Source: Planococcaceae bacterium Storch 2/2-2 (GTDB lineage Bacteria; Bacillota; Bacilli; Bacillales_A; Planococcaceae). From it: a stretch of DNA of 64,000 nucleotides. A model generated the notes under the pieces. That model had not been told where the DNA came from. It saw only the letters and a program-made list of their open reading frames with translations, and did no database searches. The stretch is taken from contig WOYE01000009.1 in NCBI GenBank assembly GCA_009740415.1, positions 744,001 to 808,000 on the forward strand, given 5' to 3'. A program made the translations under genes and the position numbers. Within the stretch, counting starts at the first letter, position 1. Every line of letters starts with the position of its first letter. Below, piece by piece: positions 25,012-32,546 of this stretch.

Positions 25012-25283
25012 GTAAATATTTCCACCTTCCAAAACTACGTGTGAAACAGATCCTATGTATGTGCCGCGAGAAAGACACGACTGTCCCATCTTCGTTCGGC
25101 ATTTCAAAGCGCATACCGCCTGAGGCCTTCACTAGAGGATAACAAGTTGTGGTCAACTACGAGGAATAAAAGTTGGTCATTGCCCTGACAAACGCCAAAC
25201 AGACAAACGATACGTCCTTCGCTTCAAAATGTCTCGCGCTTTCCATTCTTACATACCTTTTACCCGAGTTGCAAAGGTCTTTC

Positions 25284-25297
25284 TTAAAACGCTTTCA
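25284..25297 (-). promoter_or_regulatory. cre-like CcpA site in putP leader
   Basis: Minus strand TGAAAGCGTTTTAA, close to the cre consensus (WTGAAARCGYTTTCWW), about 20 bp downstream of the putP -10 element. This position would block transcription when CcpA is bound. Confidence 0.55.
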
Positions 25298-25317
25298 GAA
25301 AAAGTAGCACAAACCCT

Positions 25318-25346
25318 ATTATACTACGGCTCAGAACAATAGTGAA
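25318..25346 (-). promoter_or_regulatory. sigma-A promoter of putP
   Basis: Minus strand TTCACT (25346-25341), 17-bp spacer, perfect TATAAT (25323-25318). Confidence 0.7.
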
Positions 25347-25444
25347 AAGTTATTGACTTTTCTTTTCATCCCCTTTTCCCCTCTTTTTCCCATTGTGCGA
25401 ATCGTACAGAAATGATCGTTTTAAACCGTCTTTTTTATCGTATT

Positions 25445-25473
25445 TTTACTTTCGGACAGACTTATGGTAAATT
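25445..25473 (+). promoter_or_regulatory. promoter of NERD-helicase gene
   Basis: TTTACT, 17-bp spacer, TAAATT with an extended TGG before the -10; the ATG is 24 bp further on. Confidence 0.5.
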
Positions 25474-25497
25474 AAACTAAATTTAGGAGGTATTAAA

Positions 25498-27672
25498 ATG
25501 ACGACTTTTATTGAAACCGAATCAATCGAAATGGCTGGCAAAAAAGACGAGCAACGCGTATGGGAAGCATTGAAACGTGCATATGCGAAAGATGACGGAA
25601 TCGGCTACTGGCGTTATCCCGTGTTTTCCCCTTCCGACGGTCCGAGACGCGAACCGGATTTACTCTTGCTCACTCGCGAAGGCGGTCTCGTCATCATTGA
25701 AGTGAAAGGGCTGACGATCGACCAAATTGCATCCGTCCAAGGACCGCTTTGGACGTACAATCATTTTTACGTCGCAGAAGGCGCCCCGTACCAACAAGCC
25801 GAAGACCAATTGTTTTCCTTGTTGCACTACTTTGACCGCGATCAACGGACGCGCCGAAAAATAAAAGCGCGCGCGATCGTTGCACTCCCTCGTATCACTC
25901 GCGCCGAATGGGAAGAGAAAGGATTTGCGGATTTGCCTTCTTCACCGCCGATTCTTTTCGCTGAAGACCTCGGACCGAAAACGATGCGTTTACGAATCGA
26001 AGAAGCCCCGGCTGTGCAACGTGGGCGGATGCCACTTGATGACGAAGCGTGGGACGCCGCTCTGTCCGTGCTAGGTGGAGCTCCTGTACATAAGAAAAAA
26101 GAAATCGCACCGACGGCTACGATGACGAAAAGTTACTTGTTGCACCAGTTGAATGCGGAAACGAGTCAATTTGACCAAAAACAAGAAACGATCGGAAAGG
26201 TCATTCCGCCAGGTCCTCAACGAATCCGAGGCATCGCAGGTTCTGGAAAAACGGTCATGCTCTGTCAAAAAGCTGCCCATATGCATTTAAAACATCCGGA
26301 GTGGGACATTGCGATCGTTTTTTCGACGCAAAGTTTATACGATTCGATCCGAGCCCAAGTCGATCATTGGTTGCGCTTCTTCAGTAACGATACAGTCTCC
26401 CTTACACCAGAAGTCGAACGACGCATTCGTATTTTTCATGCGTGGGGCGGGAAACGTCAACCTGGCTTTTATAGCACACTCGCACGACAACACGGCGTTC
26501 GACCGCTCACGGTCAACGACATAAAAAAAGCGTCTCACCTTCCGACACGTATGTCGCCGAGCGATAGTGTCGCCTACTGTTGCCAACAGTTGCTACACGA
26601 AACCGGTGGGCACATCACGCCTCAGTTCGATGCCATTTTAATCGACGAAGGGCAAGACCTCGTCGTAGAAAATAAAACGTTCCACTACGAAGGAAAACAA
26701 CCGATTTACTGGCTCGCTTTTCAAGCGCTACGCCCTGCTATAGCGAACGACCCGACGAGTCGACGGCTCATTTGGGGCTACGACGAAAGTCAGAGCTTAG
26801 ATGCGCTCATCGTTCCGACAGCTAAAGAACTTTTCGGGCCGGATTATACGAAACTCGTCCAAGGAATTTACCCGGGAGGCGCACGAAAAAGTGAAGTGAT
26901 GTACCGCTGTTACCGGACACCAGGTCCTTTACTAACCGCTGCGCACGCGATCGGCATGGGACTTCTGCGACCGGACGGCATGTTGCGCGGCATTACAAAT
27001 AAAAGTGATTGGGAACGGATCGGGTATGAAGTCGTACACGGCAACTTCCGATCCGGAGAAGAAATTACACTTCACCGACCACCGGCTCATTCTCCGAACC
27101 CTGTCCCGTCACTATGGGAAGACCCGATCCTTCATTTTCAAACGTACACATCGACGACGGAAGAGTTGCGACACGTCGCGCAAGCGATCATTCACGACGT
27201 TACGAAAGAAGGGATCGAACCGGAAGACATTTTAGTCATCTTTTTAGGTGCTCCTCGGGTCACTAGAAAAAAACAACAACAACTCGGCCAATTGTTAAAT
27301 GATCATTCGATCGACTTTTACGTCGCAGCTGCTAAAACAGTGAACGAAACTAGTACGAGCTACGGCGACCCGACGCGTTTCGTATTCGATGGAGCCGTTA
27401 CGTTTAGCCAAGTGACGCGCGCGAAAGGAAACGAAGCGAATATGGTATATGTCGTCGGACTCGACGAAGTGGCGAAAAAAGAAAATTCACCAAAAGCGCG
27501 CAACGAGCTCTTCGTCGCACTCACTCGTTCACGAGCGTGGGCACACGTTTCAGGAACCGATACGTATCCGTTTTACGAAGAATTCCAAAAGGTCCTTCAA
27601 AGCGGTGACACCTTTACCTTTTCTTTCAAACAACCCCCTCCGTACTCACTCGACCGAGACGAATCCGAATAA
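25498..27672 (+). CDS. NERD nuclease-domain / UvrD-like SF1 helicase fusion
   Basis: 724 residues. An N-terminal nuclease-related NERD domain (about 15-130) has PD-(D/E)xK-like residues: REPDLLLL (Asp54), then LVIIEVKG (Glu68, Lys70). A central SF1 helicase follows: Walker A GIAGSGKT (245-252), Walker B/motif II ILIDEGQDL (about 381-388, DEGQ in place of the usual DEAQ), a glutamine/arginine motif near WGYDESQSL, and C-terminal motif FVALTRSRAWAHVSG. Family members combine DNA unwinding with cleavage; similar NERD-helicases occur among anti-phage genes and in DNA repair. It stands alone with its own promoter and terminator. A defence role is possible but unproven. Confidence 0.88.
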   Translation: MTTFIETESIEMAGKKDEQRVWEALKRAYAKDDGIGYWRYPVFSPSDGPRREPDLLLLTREGGLVIIEVKGLTIDQIASVQGPLWTYNHFYVAEGAPYQQAEDQLFSLLHYFDRDQRTRRKIKARAIVALPRITRAEWEEKGFADLPSSPPILFAEDLGPKTMRLRIEEAPAVQRGRMPLDDEAWDAALSVLGGAPVHKKKEIAPTATMTKSYLLHQLNAETSQFDQKQETIGKVIPPGPQRIRGIAGSGKTVMLCQKAAHMHLKHPEWDIAIVFSTQSLYDSIRAQVDHWLRFFSNDTVSLTPEVERRIRIFHAWGGKRQPGFYSTLARQHGVRPLTVNDIKKASHLPTRMSPSDSVAYCCQQLLHETGGHITPQFDAILIDEGQDLVVENKTFHYEGKQPIYWLAFQALRPAIANDPTSRRLIWGYDESQSLDALIVPTAKELFGPDYTKLVQGIYPGGARKSEVMYRCYRTPGPLLTAAHAIGMGLLRPDGMLRGITNKSDWERIGYEVVHGNFRSGEEITLHRPPAHSPNPVPSLWEDPILHFQTYTSTTEELRHVAQAIIHDVTKEGIEPEDILVIFLGAPRVTRKKQQQLGQLLNDHSIDFYVAAAKTVNETSTSYGDPTRFVFDGAVTFSQVTRAKGNEANMVYVVGLDEVAKKENSPKARNELFVALTRSRAWAHVSGTDTYPFYEEFQKVLQSGDTFTFSFKQPPPYSLDRDESE

Positions 27673-27678
27673 AACGCT

Positions 27679-27717
27679 CCCCTTTTTTCTCAAAATTGAG
27701 AGAAAAGGGGCTTTTTA
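27679..27717 (+). terminator. intrinsic terminator
   Basis: Long stem ccccttttttctca / tgagagaaaagggg followed by ctttttatt. Confidence 0.9.
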
Positions 27718-27859
27718 TTCGTATAGTAAATCCGACGAGCTCGATCGTCAACTCATATAAACGATGCTTCTTTTCACTCTTTGTCAGAGTACAACGACTC
27801 ACTCTCTCTCGATACCTCTCTATTTCTATCTATCTATTTTAATTAGTTATTTCTAAGTT

Positions 27860-28057
27860 CTATTTAGGTTTCATTTTTTAAAACGGTCCCTTTCATTTTT
27901 TGAATAGGACGCTTTCACTTTTTGAAATGGTCCCTCTTACATTTTGAAACGCTCCCTTTCATGTTCTGCAAAGGACCCTTTCACTTTTTGAAACAGTCCT
28001 TTTCATTTTTTAAAACGGTCCCTTTTGCAATTTAAAGCGCTCGCTTTCACTTTTTGA
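27860..28057. repeat. degenerate 22-bp tandem repeat array (8 units plus one decayed)
   Basis: Eight consecutive units of exactly 22 bp start at 27882, 27904, 27926, 27948, 27970, 27992, 28014 and 28036; a decayed ninth lies at 27860-27881. Consensus roughly aacggtccctttcattttt plus tga. Units differ at 3-8 positions but the period never slips. Because 22 is not a multiple of three and units carry TGA, no frame stays open. The array is therefore non-coding. It lies between the 3' ends of two convergent genes, so it is not a promoter array. There are no unique spacers, so it is not CRISPR. Confidence 0.9.
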
Positions 28058-28146
28058 AAAAGTTTCGAGCAGAGGAAAGTGTACCGTTTCAAGAATCTTT
28101 CGTTCTGGAACGTCTTCTCTTCACCGCTTTTTCTTCCTCATGACAC

Positions 28147-28183
28147 TTAAAACGACCGTCCTACGTAATGGAAGACGGTCGTT
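28147..28183 (-). terminator. intrinsic terminator
   Basis: aacgaccgtc / gacggtcgtt stem downstream of the anti-sigma gene, followed on the minus strand by ttaag. Confidence 0.55.
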
Positions 28184-28189
28184 GAATCG

Positions 28190-29260
28190 TTATTCGTTCA
28201 ATTTCGTTAAATCGATTGTGATCGGTTGCATCGCTTCGTCCCATTCGTCGATGCGTAGTTCGAGGGTGAGTTGTTTGGCGTTCGGGTCGATCGGTCGGAA
28301 CGTGGCGATTTCATACAGTGGGCCGTCGCCTTCTTGCGTGCCGCCTCCTGCGTCGATCGTATATTCGTTGCCGAGGTCGTCACGGATGGCGAGCGTTGTT
28401 GAAATGATCGCTTCCGTTTCCACCGCTTCTTCGCGTCCGTCCGAGCCGATTGCAACTCCCTTCATTTTCGGTGCACGGTCGCGCGCTTCATCGGTCGCCG
28501 TGACGAAATAGCGGAGCGTCGTTGACACGTCCGAGCGTTGGAGCGATTGCATTTGAACGGTCACGCCGCTCGCTTCCGCTTTCTCACGAAGGGGCACTTC
28601 CACGACTTCTTCCGCTTCTAGATCAAAAGCCAGTTTCCACTTCCCTTTCAACGTCTGTTCTTGGATCGCATCGTCTGTCATGAACGCTAGTTCATGAATC
28701 GTCCAATCGATCGATAAGTCCTCGGCTTGTTTCTCGGTATCGAGTACCGTCACTGTATCTACCCCGACGAAATGGCGGTCGTCGATTCGTTCGACGTACG
28801 ACGTACCAGACATGCCGTTCGCTCCTTTTGCGCGTGCCATGTCCGAAAGGTGGACCGACGCCGCGTCTGTCGGCTCTGTGAGCTCAATACCGTAATAAAT
28901 GGTCGCCGTCTGTCCATCGAAGACGGCACGATCGACGAAAATCGTCGCGTCGTCCGTATGAGCGACCGCGTGCACTTCTTTTCCGTGCAACTGTTTCGAC
29001 TCGTGCGACACGTCCTTCTCGGCAAAATACGAAACAATATTTTCCATAAACGGTAATTGGGAAGCGATCGTCGGCGACGCAAATCCTGCTCCAACGATCG
29101 TCACCCCAGCGATCGCCGCTGCGGCGATTCCTTTTTTCAGCGGGTTCATCTTTTTCTTCGGTGCGTGTTGTTTCACATGGTGTTCAATTCGTTTTTTCTC
29201 CAATTGTGTCATCTCCATCGGTTCAATATTGTCAATGTCTACGTCATCCCATTTGTTCAT
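28190..29260 (-). CDS. DUF4179-type anti-sigma factor
   Basis: 356 residues. A short cytoplasmic N-terminus with DDVDIDNIEPMEMTQLEKKRI, then KKKMNPLKKGIAAAAIAGVT, one transmembrane helix (about 43-62), and a large extracytoplasmic beta-rich region starting PFMENIVSYFAEKD. This matches the DUF4179/DUF5643 anti-sigma family (RsiV/Sigma-regulating type). It overlaps the preceding ECF sigma gene by 17 bp, with a gaaaggagcgag site inside that gene. Expected to sequester the sigma factor at the membrane. Confidence 0.8.
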   Translation of the reverse strand: MNKWDDVDIDNIEPMEMTQLEKKRIEHHVKQHAPKKKMNPLKKGIAAAAIAGVTIVGAGFASPTIASQLPFMENIVSYFAEKDVSHESKQLHGKEVHAVAHTDDATIFVDRAVFDGQTATIYYGIELTEPTDAASVHLSDMARAKGANGMSGTSYVERIDDRHFVGVDTVTVLDTEKQAEDLSIDWTIHELAFMTDDAIQEQTLKGKWKLAFDLEAEEVVEVPLREKAEASGVTVQMQSLQRSDVSTTLRYFVTATDEARDRAPKMKGVAIGSDGREEAVETEAIISTTLAIRDDLGNEYTIDAGGGTQEGDGPLYEIATFRPIDPNAKQLTLELRIDEWDEAMQPITIDLTKLNE

Positions 29261-29786
29261 GCGACTCGCTCCTTTCTAATTGTGCGGCGATTTTTTGGCG
29301 TCCGCGGTATAAGCGGTTGTCGATACTCGCTCGCGTCATATCGAGTGCGTGCGCAATGTCTTCATTCGAATAGCCTTGTTCGTATTTCATGCGAAAGATG
29401 CGTTGATCGGTCGGTGATAAAGCCCGTACGTACGGTTCAATCGTCTCTTCCTCATCGCGTGCTCGAGCCACGTCGGGAACGTCGTCGTATAACGCTTCTC
29501 GGTCGAGTTGGCGTTGGTAAGATCGGTACGTATCGATGGCGCGATGTTTTGCCATCCGTCCGACCCATGCGCGAAACTCATCCGGCGTCCCTGAAAACGT
29601 GTCCGCTTTCGTCCAAATGCGTAAAAAGACGTCGTTGACGCATTCGTCCGCTGCACTCGCTCCAGCGATCGGCGCGACGATTTGATAACAAATCGCTTTC
29701 ACCCACGGGCCGTACGTATCGATGACGAGCGATAAGACGCGTTCGTCTCGGCGTTGCAGCTGCTTCAGTTGCCTTGATGTGATCAT
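29244..29786 (-). CDS. ECF RNA polymerase sigma factor
   Basis: 180 residues from ATG 29784-29786 after aaaggaag. Region 2: ASAADECVNDVFLRIWTKAD and FRAWVGRMAKHRAIDTYRSYQRQ. Region 4: LSPTDQRIFRMKYEQGYSNE (then DIAHAL) and the recognition helix MTRASIDNRLYRGRQKI. Two-gene operon with the DUF4179 anti-sigma. An aaaacttttttgaaa motif upstream (minus strand, about 29859-29873) may be an ECF -35 element for autoregulation. Confidence 0.9.
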   Translation of the reverse strand: MITSRQLKQLQRRDERVLSLVIDTYGPWVKAICYQIVAPIAGASAADECVNDVFLRIWTKADTFSGTPDEFRAWVGRMAKHRAIDTYRSYQRQLDREALYDDVPDVARARDEEETIEPYVRALSPTDQRIFRMKYEQGYSNEDIAHALDMTRASIDNRLYRGRQKIAAQLERSESHEQMG

Positions 29787-29987
29787 CGTATTCTTCCTTT
29801 CTGAAAAGCGCTTCTCACCCTATATAACGAACGAAGTCGCTACAATCTCTCATCTTTTTCAAAAAAGTTTTTCTCGTTCCTCTCTTTCTTTTTTGAACGG
29901 GCCCGCCCCTCTCATTTAATTATTTTCTGAATATTATGTGTTTGTATCCTTCAAGTAATGTTCATATCTTTTTCATTTTAAAAGGTG

Positions 29988-30048
29988 TACAATCTTTAAA
30001 TGCTTACGAATCGGCCCGTTATGACAAGGGGTCGGTTCTTTGTTTTTT
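29988..30048 (+). promoter_or_regulatory. -10 element and terminator-like hairpin in MFS leader (possible attenuator)
   Basis: TACAAT (29988-29993) is followed by arms aatcggccc (30009-30017) and gggtcggtt (30029-30037) with two G-T pairs, then ctttgttttttac. A short in-frame leader peptide (ATG 30000) runs through the hairpin. This geometry is that of a transcription attenuator in front of a drug-efflux gene. Confidence 0.45.
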
Positions 30049-30071
30049 ACTTCACCAAAGGAGGTTATCGT

Positions 30072-31259
30072 ATGAAACAAAATCGAGCGCTTACGCTCTT
30101 ACTCATCAACTTATTTATCCCCTTTTTAGGCATTGGTCTCGTGATTCCCGTGTTGCCGACGCTCATGAACGAGCTCGGCATTACCGGTTCAACCGTCGGC
30201 TACATGGTCGCTACGTTCGCCGTTTCGCAACTCATCGTCTCTCCGTTTGCCGGTCGATGGGTCGACTCGTTCGGTCGGAAAAATATGTTACTCGTCGGAT
30301 TGTTGCTCTTTAGTGTGTCCGAATTTTTATTCGGGATCGGAAAAGGGGTCGAAGCGTTGTTCGTCTCTCGTTTCCTCGGAGGGATCAGTGCCGCCTTCAT
30401 TATGCCAGCGGTTACGGCCTTCATTGCAGACATTACGACGAACGAACAGCGGGCGAAAGCGCTCGGTTACATGTCAGCGGCCATTTCGACCGGCTTCATT
30501 ATCGGGCCTGGCGTCGGTGGGTTGCTTGCGGAGTTCGGTACGCGCGTTCCGTTTTTCGTCGCGGCTGCGCTCGCACTCGTCGCTGCCGTCTTTACGGTCA
30601 CTTTGCTGGAAGAACCGAAACGCCAACGAGTTGAAGATGTTGTCGGAGAAGAGATGACGGGCATGTCGCGCATGTTTTCTGCGAAGTTTTTCGTCCCGTT
30701 CATGGTCATTTTAGTGTCGACGATCGGACTCGTCGCATTCGAATCGACGTTCAGTTTGTTCGTCGATCATAAGTTCGGGTTCGCGCCGCGTGACATCGCA
30801 ATCGTCATTATGGGAGGAGGCATCGTCGGAGCGATCGCTCAAATCATTTTGTTCGATCCACTCACGCGATGGCTCGGGGAAATTCGTGTCACGCGCATTA
30901 GCTTCCTCATATCAGCCGTTCTTGCGTACTGTATGACGATCGTCCATACGTATTTTTTAATTTTACTCGTCACGATGTTTATTTTCATCGGCTTCGACTT
31001 GATCCGCCCCGCCGTCACATCGTACTTATCTAAAATTGCGGCGAACGAACAAGGATTCGTCGGCGGCATGAACTCGATGTTTACGAGCATCGGAAACATT
31101 ATCGGACCGATCATCGGCGGGAAATTGTTCGACATTAACCTCGACTTCCCGTACTTCTTCTCCGTCGTCATTTTAATGATCGGCTACATGCTCTGTTTCA
31201 TCTGGAAAGCGCCGGTCGACAAGACGCCACGCCCACAACAAGAAGCAAACGACGCGTAA
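30072..31259 (+). CDS. MFS multidrug efflux transporter (Bmr/NorA-like)
   Basis: 395 residues from ATG 30072 with an ideal aaaggagg; the frame opens at 30000 but has no site there. Twelve helices, DHA1-type motif A in FAGRWVDSFGRKNMLLVG and motif C GFIIGPGVGGLLAE. Closest in style to Bmr/NorA/Blt pumps, which export cationic dyes and fluoroquinolones by proton antiport. The leader hairpin suggests induction by attenuation. Substrates are inferred from the family only. Confidence 0.85.
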   Translation: MKQNRALTLLLINLFIPFLGIGLVIPVLPTLMNELGITGSTVGYMVATFAVSQLIVSPFAGRWVDSFGRKNMLLVGLLLFSVSEFLFGIGKGVEALFVSRFLGGISAAFIMPAVTAFIADITTNEQRAKALGYMSAAISTGFIIGPGVGGLLAEFGTRVPFFVAAALALVAAVFTVTLLEEPKRQRVEDVVGEEMTGMSRMFSAKFFVPFMVILVSTIGLVAFESTFSLFVDHKFGFAPRDIAIVIMGGGIVGAIAQIILFDPLTRWLGEIRVTRISFLISAVLAYCMTIVHTYFLILLVTMFIFIGFDLIRPAVTSYLSKIAANEQGFVGGMNSMFTSIGNIIGPIIGGKLFDINLDFPYFFSVVILMIGYMLCFIWKAPVDKTPRPQQEANDA

Positions 31260-31296
31260 GTCGCGGTTGTCACAACGATAAACGATCGGCCAAATG

Positions 31297-31336
31297 AAAA
31301 ACGCATGCTACCCAAAAATGGATAGCATGCGTTTTT
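31297..31336. terminator. bidirectional intrinsic terminator
   Basis: acgcatgcta / tagcatgcgt, A-run before and T-run after, between convergent genes. Confidence 0.9.
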
Positions 31337-31355
31337 TGCATGAAATCGTTCGGCG

Positions 31356-32423
31356 TTACCGAATCTTTTTGTACGTTCCATCGTTTACGTAATAAAGGAA
31401 TGTGTCGTCGACGTGTCCTAAAAAGACTTCGGTCGGTGAGTTTTTAGCGACGAGTAGTTGGTCGCCGCGGGTATTGCGTAAAAAGTACATCGAGCCGTCG
31501 TTCGCTTCGTATACCGGTCCGCGGTGGAGCGGGGCCGCTTCGTTTCGGACCCAATCTTTCCGGTAGTTCGTCATGATCGTGTCGACGCGGTCGTTTAAAA
31601 AGACGATCGTGTATAATCCGTACTCTGCGATTTCTTCGATCGTTTGTCCTTTTCCTGTACCGACTGATCGGCGTTCGATCCGTTTCGGTTCGCCTAAATA
31701 GTGCGTAACGTGGCGTTTGTCACTACCGAGCGTCATACCGTGCAAATACATCCGGTCGTTTTTCTCCTCAAACGGTTTCACCTTCGCAGGTACCGCATGC
31801 GTCGGACGCTTCACCGTGCCCCCTCCTGCTCGTTCGAGTGCGCGGTGTAAAAAGAGTGCGTATTCGCCACGCGTGACGATGCCGTTCGGTTGGAAATTGC
31901 CGTGCGAGTTGCCGTAAGCGATTTCGTTCGCATACAATGCGCTGATCGCACCGTCCGCCCAATGCGACTTCGCTACGTCTTTGAACGGATGGCGTTTTCC
32001 ATCATTTTTCAAATCGAACGCTTCCGTGAGCATTTTCGCCATTTGTGCCCGCGTGATCGGTGCCGTCGGTTGGAACCGTCCGTCTGACGTGCCGTCGATA
32101 ATTCCTGCGCGTTGGAGCGCTAAAATGTCTGAAAAGTTTCGGTGCGTCACGAGGACGTCTTTAAAATACCCTTGCTTTCGTTTCGTCTCAAGCGGTACCG
32201 CCCGCGTTAACAGTGCGGCGACGTGTTGTCGTTCCATTTGACCGTTCGGACGAAACGTACCGTCCGGGTAGCCGGATACGATCCCGTAATCGCTCAATTC
32301 ATCGACAACTGGCGCGAGCGGTATGTCGTCTCGTACATCTTTAAATGAAGCTGCGTCGACAGCTGACCCGAATCCGAGTATCCCGAATGAACAGACCGCT
32401 GCGAGTGACCATTTTTTCCACAT
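31356..32423 (-). CDS. SLH-domain cell-surface protein with CAP-associated-like domain
   Basis: 355 residues from ATG 32421-32423 after gaggagg. Signal peptide (to VDAAS), three SLH domains (about 24-190) with YPDGTFRPNGQMERQHVAALL, TSDGRFQPTAPITRAQMAKM (trimmed) and NSHGNFQPNGIVTRGEY. After a short linker comes a domain with LHGMTLGSDKRHVTHYLGEP ... YGLYTIVFLNDRVDTIMTN (about 225-300). It resembles the CAP-associated N-terminal domain (PF14504) normally joined to a CAP domain, which is absent here. Surface-anchored via SLH. Function unknown. Confidence 0.85.
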   Translation of the reverse strand: MWKKWSLAAVCSFGILGFGSAVDAASFKDVRDDIPLAPVVDELSDYGIVSGYPDGTFRPNGQMERQHVAALLTRAVPLETKRKQGYFKDVLVTHRNFSDILALQRAGIIDGTSDGRFQPTAPITRAQMAKMLTEAFDLKNDGKRHPFKDVAKSHWADGAISALYANEIAYGNSHGNFQPNGIVTRGEYALFLHRALERAGGGTVKRPTHAVPAKVKPFEEKNDRMYLHGMTLGSDKRHVTHYLGEPKRIERRSVGTGKGQTIEEIAEYGLYTIVFLNDRVDTIMTNYRKDWVRNEAAPLHRGPVYEANDGSMYFLRNTRGDQLLVAKNSPTEVFLGHVDDTFLYYVNDGTYKKIR

Positions 32424-32516
32424 AGACATCCTCCTCATTTCGTTCTACTGCACCTGTACCCGTTTCATCAACAAACTAACAAAATGAATGAGTGACATTC
32501 GATCATATAACAAATA

Positions 32517-32546
32517 ACGGGCGCCCGCGTTGACGCCCGTTTTTTT
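32517..32546. terminator. intrinsic terminator
   Basis: acgggcg / cgcccgt stem with a T-run on the plus strand; on the minus strand it follows the Na/Pi gene but with a weak T-tract. Confidence 0.6.

Larger units (their letters stand above)
25012..25497. other. putP / NERD-helicase divergent regulatory region
   Basis: 486 bp without a convincing gene. It holds the putP promoter and a cre-like site on the minus strand and a promoter for the divergent helicase. The roughly 290-nt putP leader contains an unexplained open stretch (minus strand, 25156 down to about 25080; GGMRFEMPNEDGTVVSFSRH) that reads protein-like but lacks a ribosome binding site and clashes in frame with putP. Confidence 0.5.

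Noticed and set aside
25012..25156. N-terminal extension of PutP or a separate small gene (minus strand)
   Set aside because: The stretch reads protein-like in two frames but has no ribosome binding site. PutP homologues start at MSEQMYQ-type positions.
27860..28057. CRISPR array
   Set aside because: The units are contiguous with a 22-bp period and have no unique spacers, and no cas gene is near.
30000..30071. Longer N-terminus for the MFS transporter from ATG 30000
   Set aside because: The ideal aaaggagg lies just before ATG 30072, and the MKQNRALTLLLIN start fits the family. ATG 30000 sits almost at the predicted transcript start.
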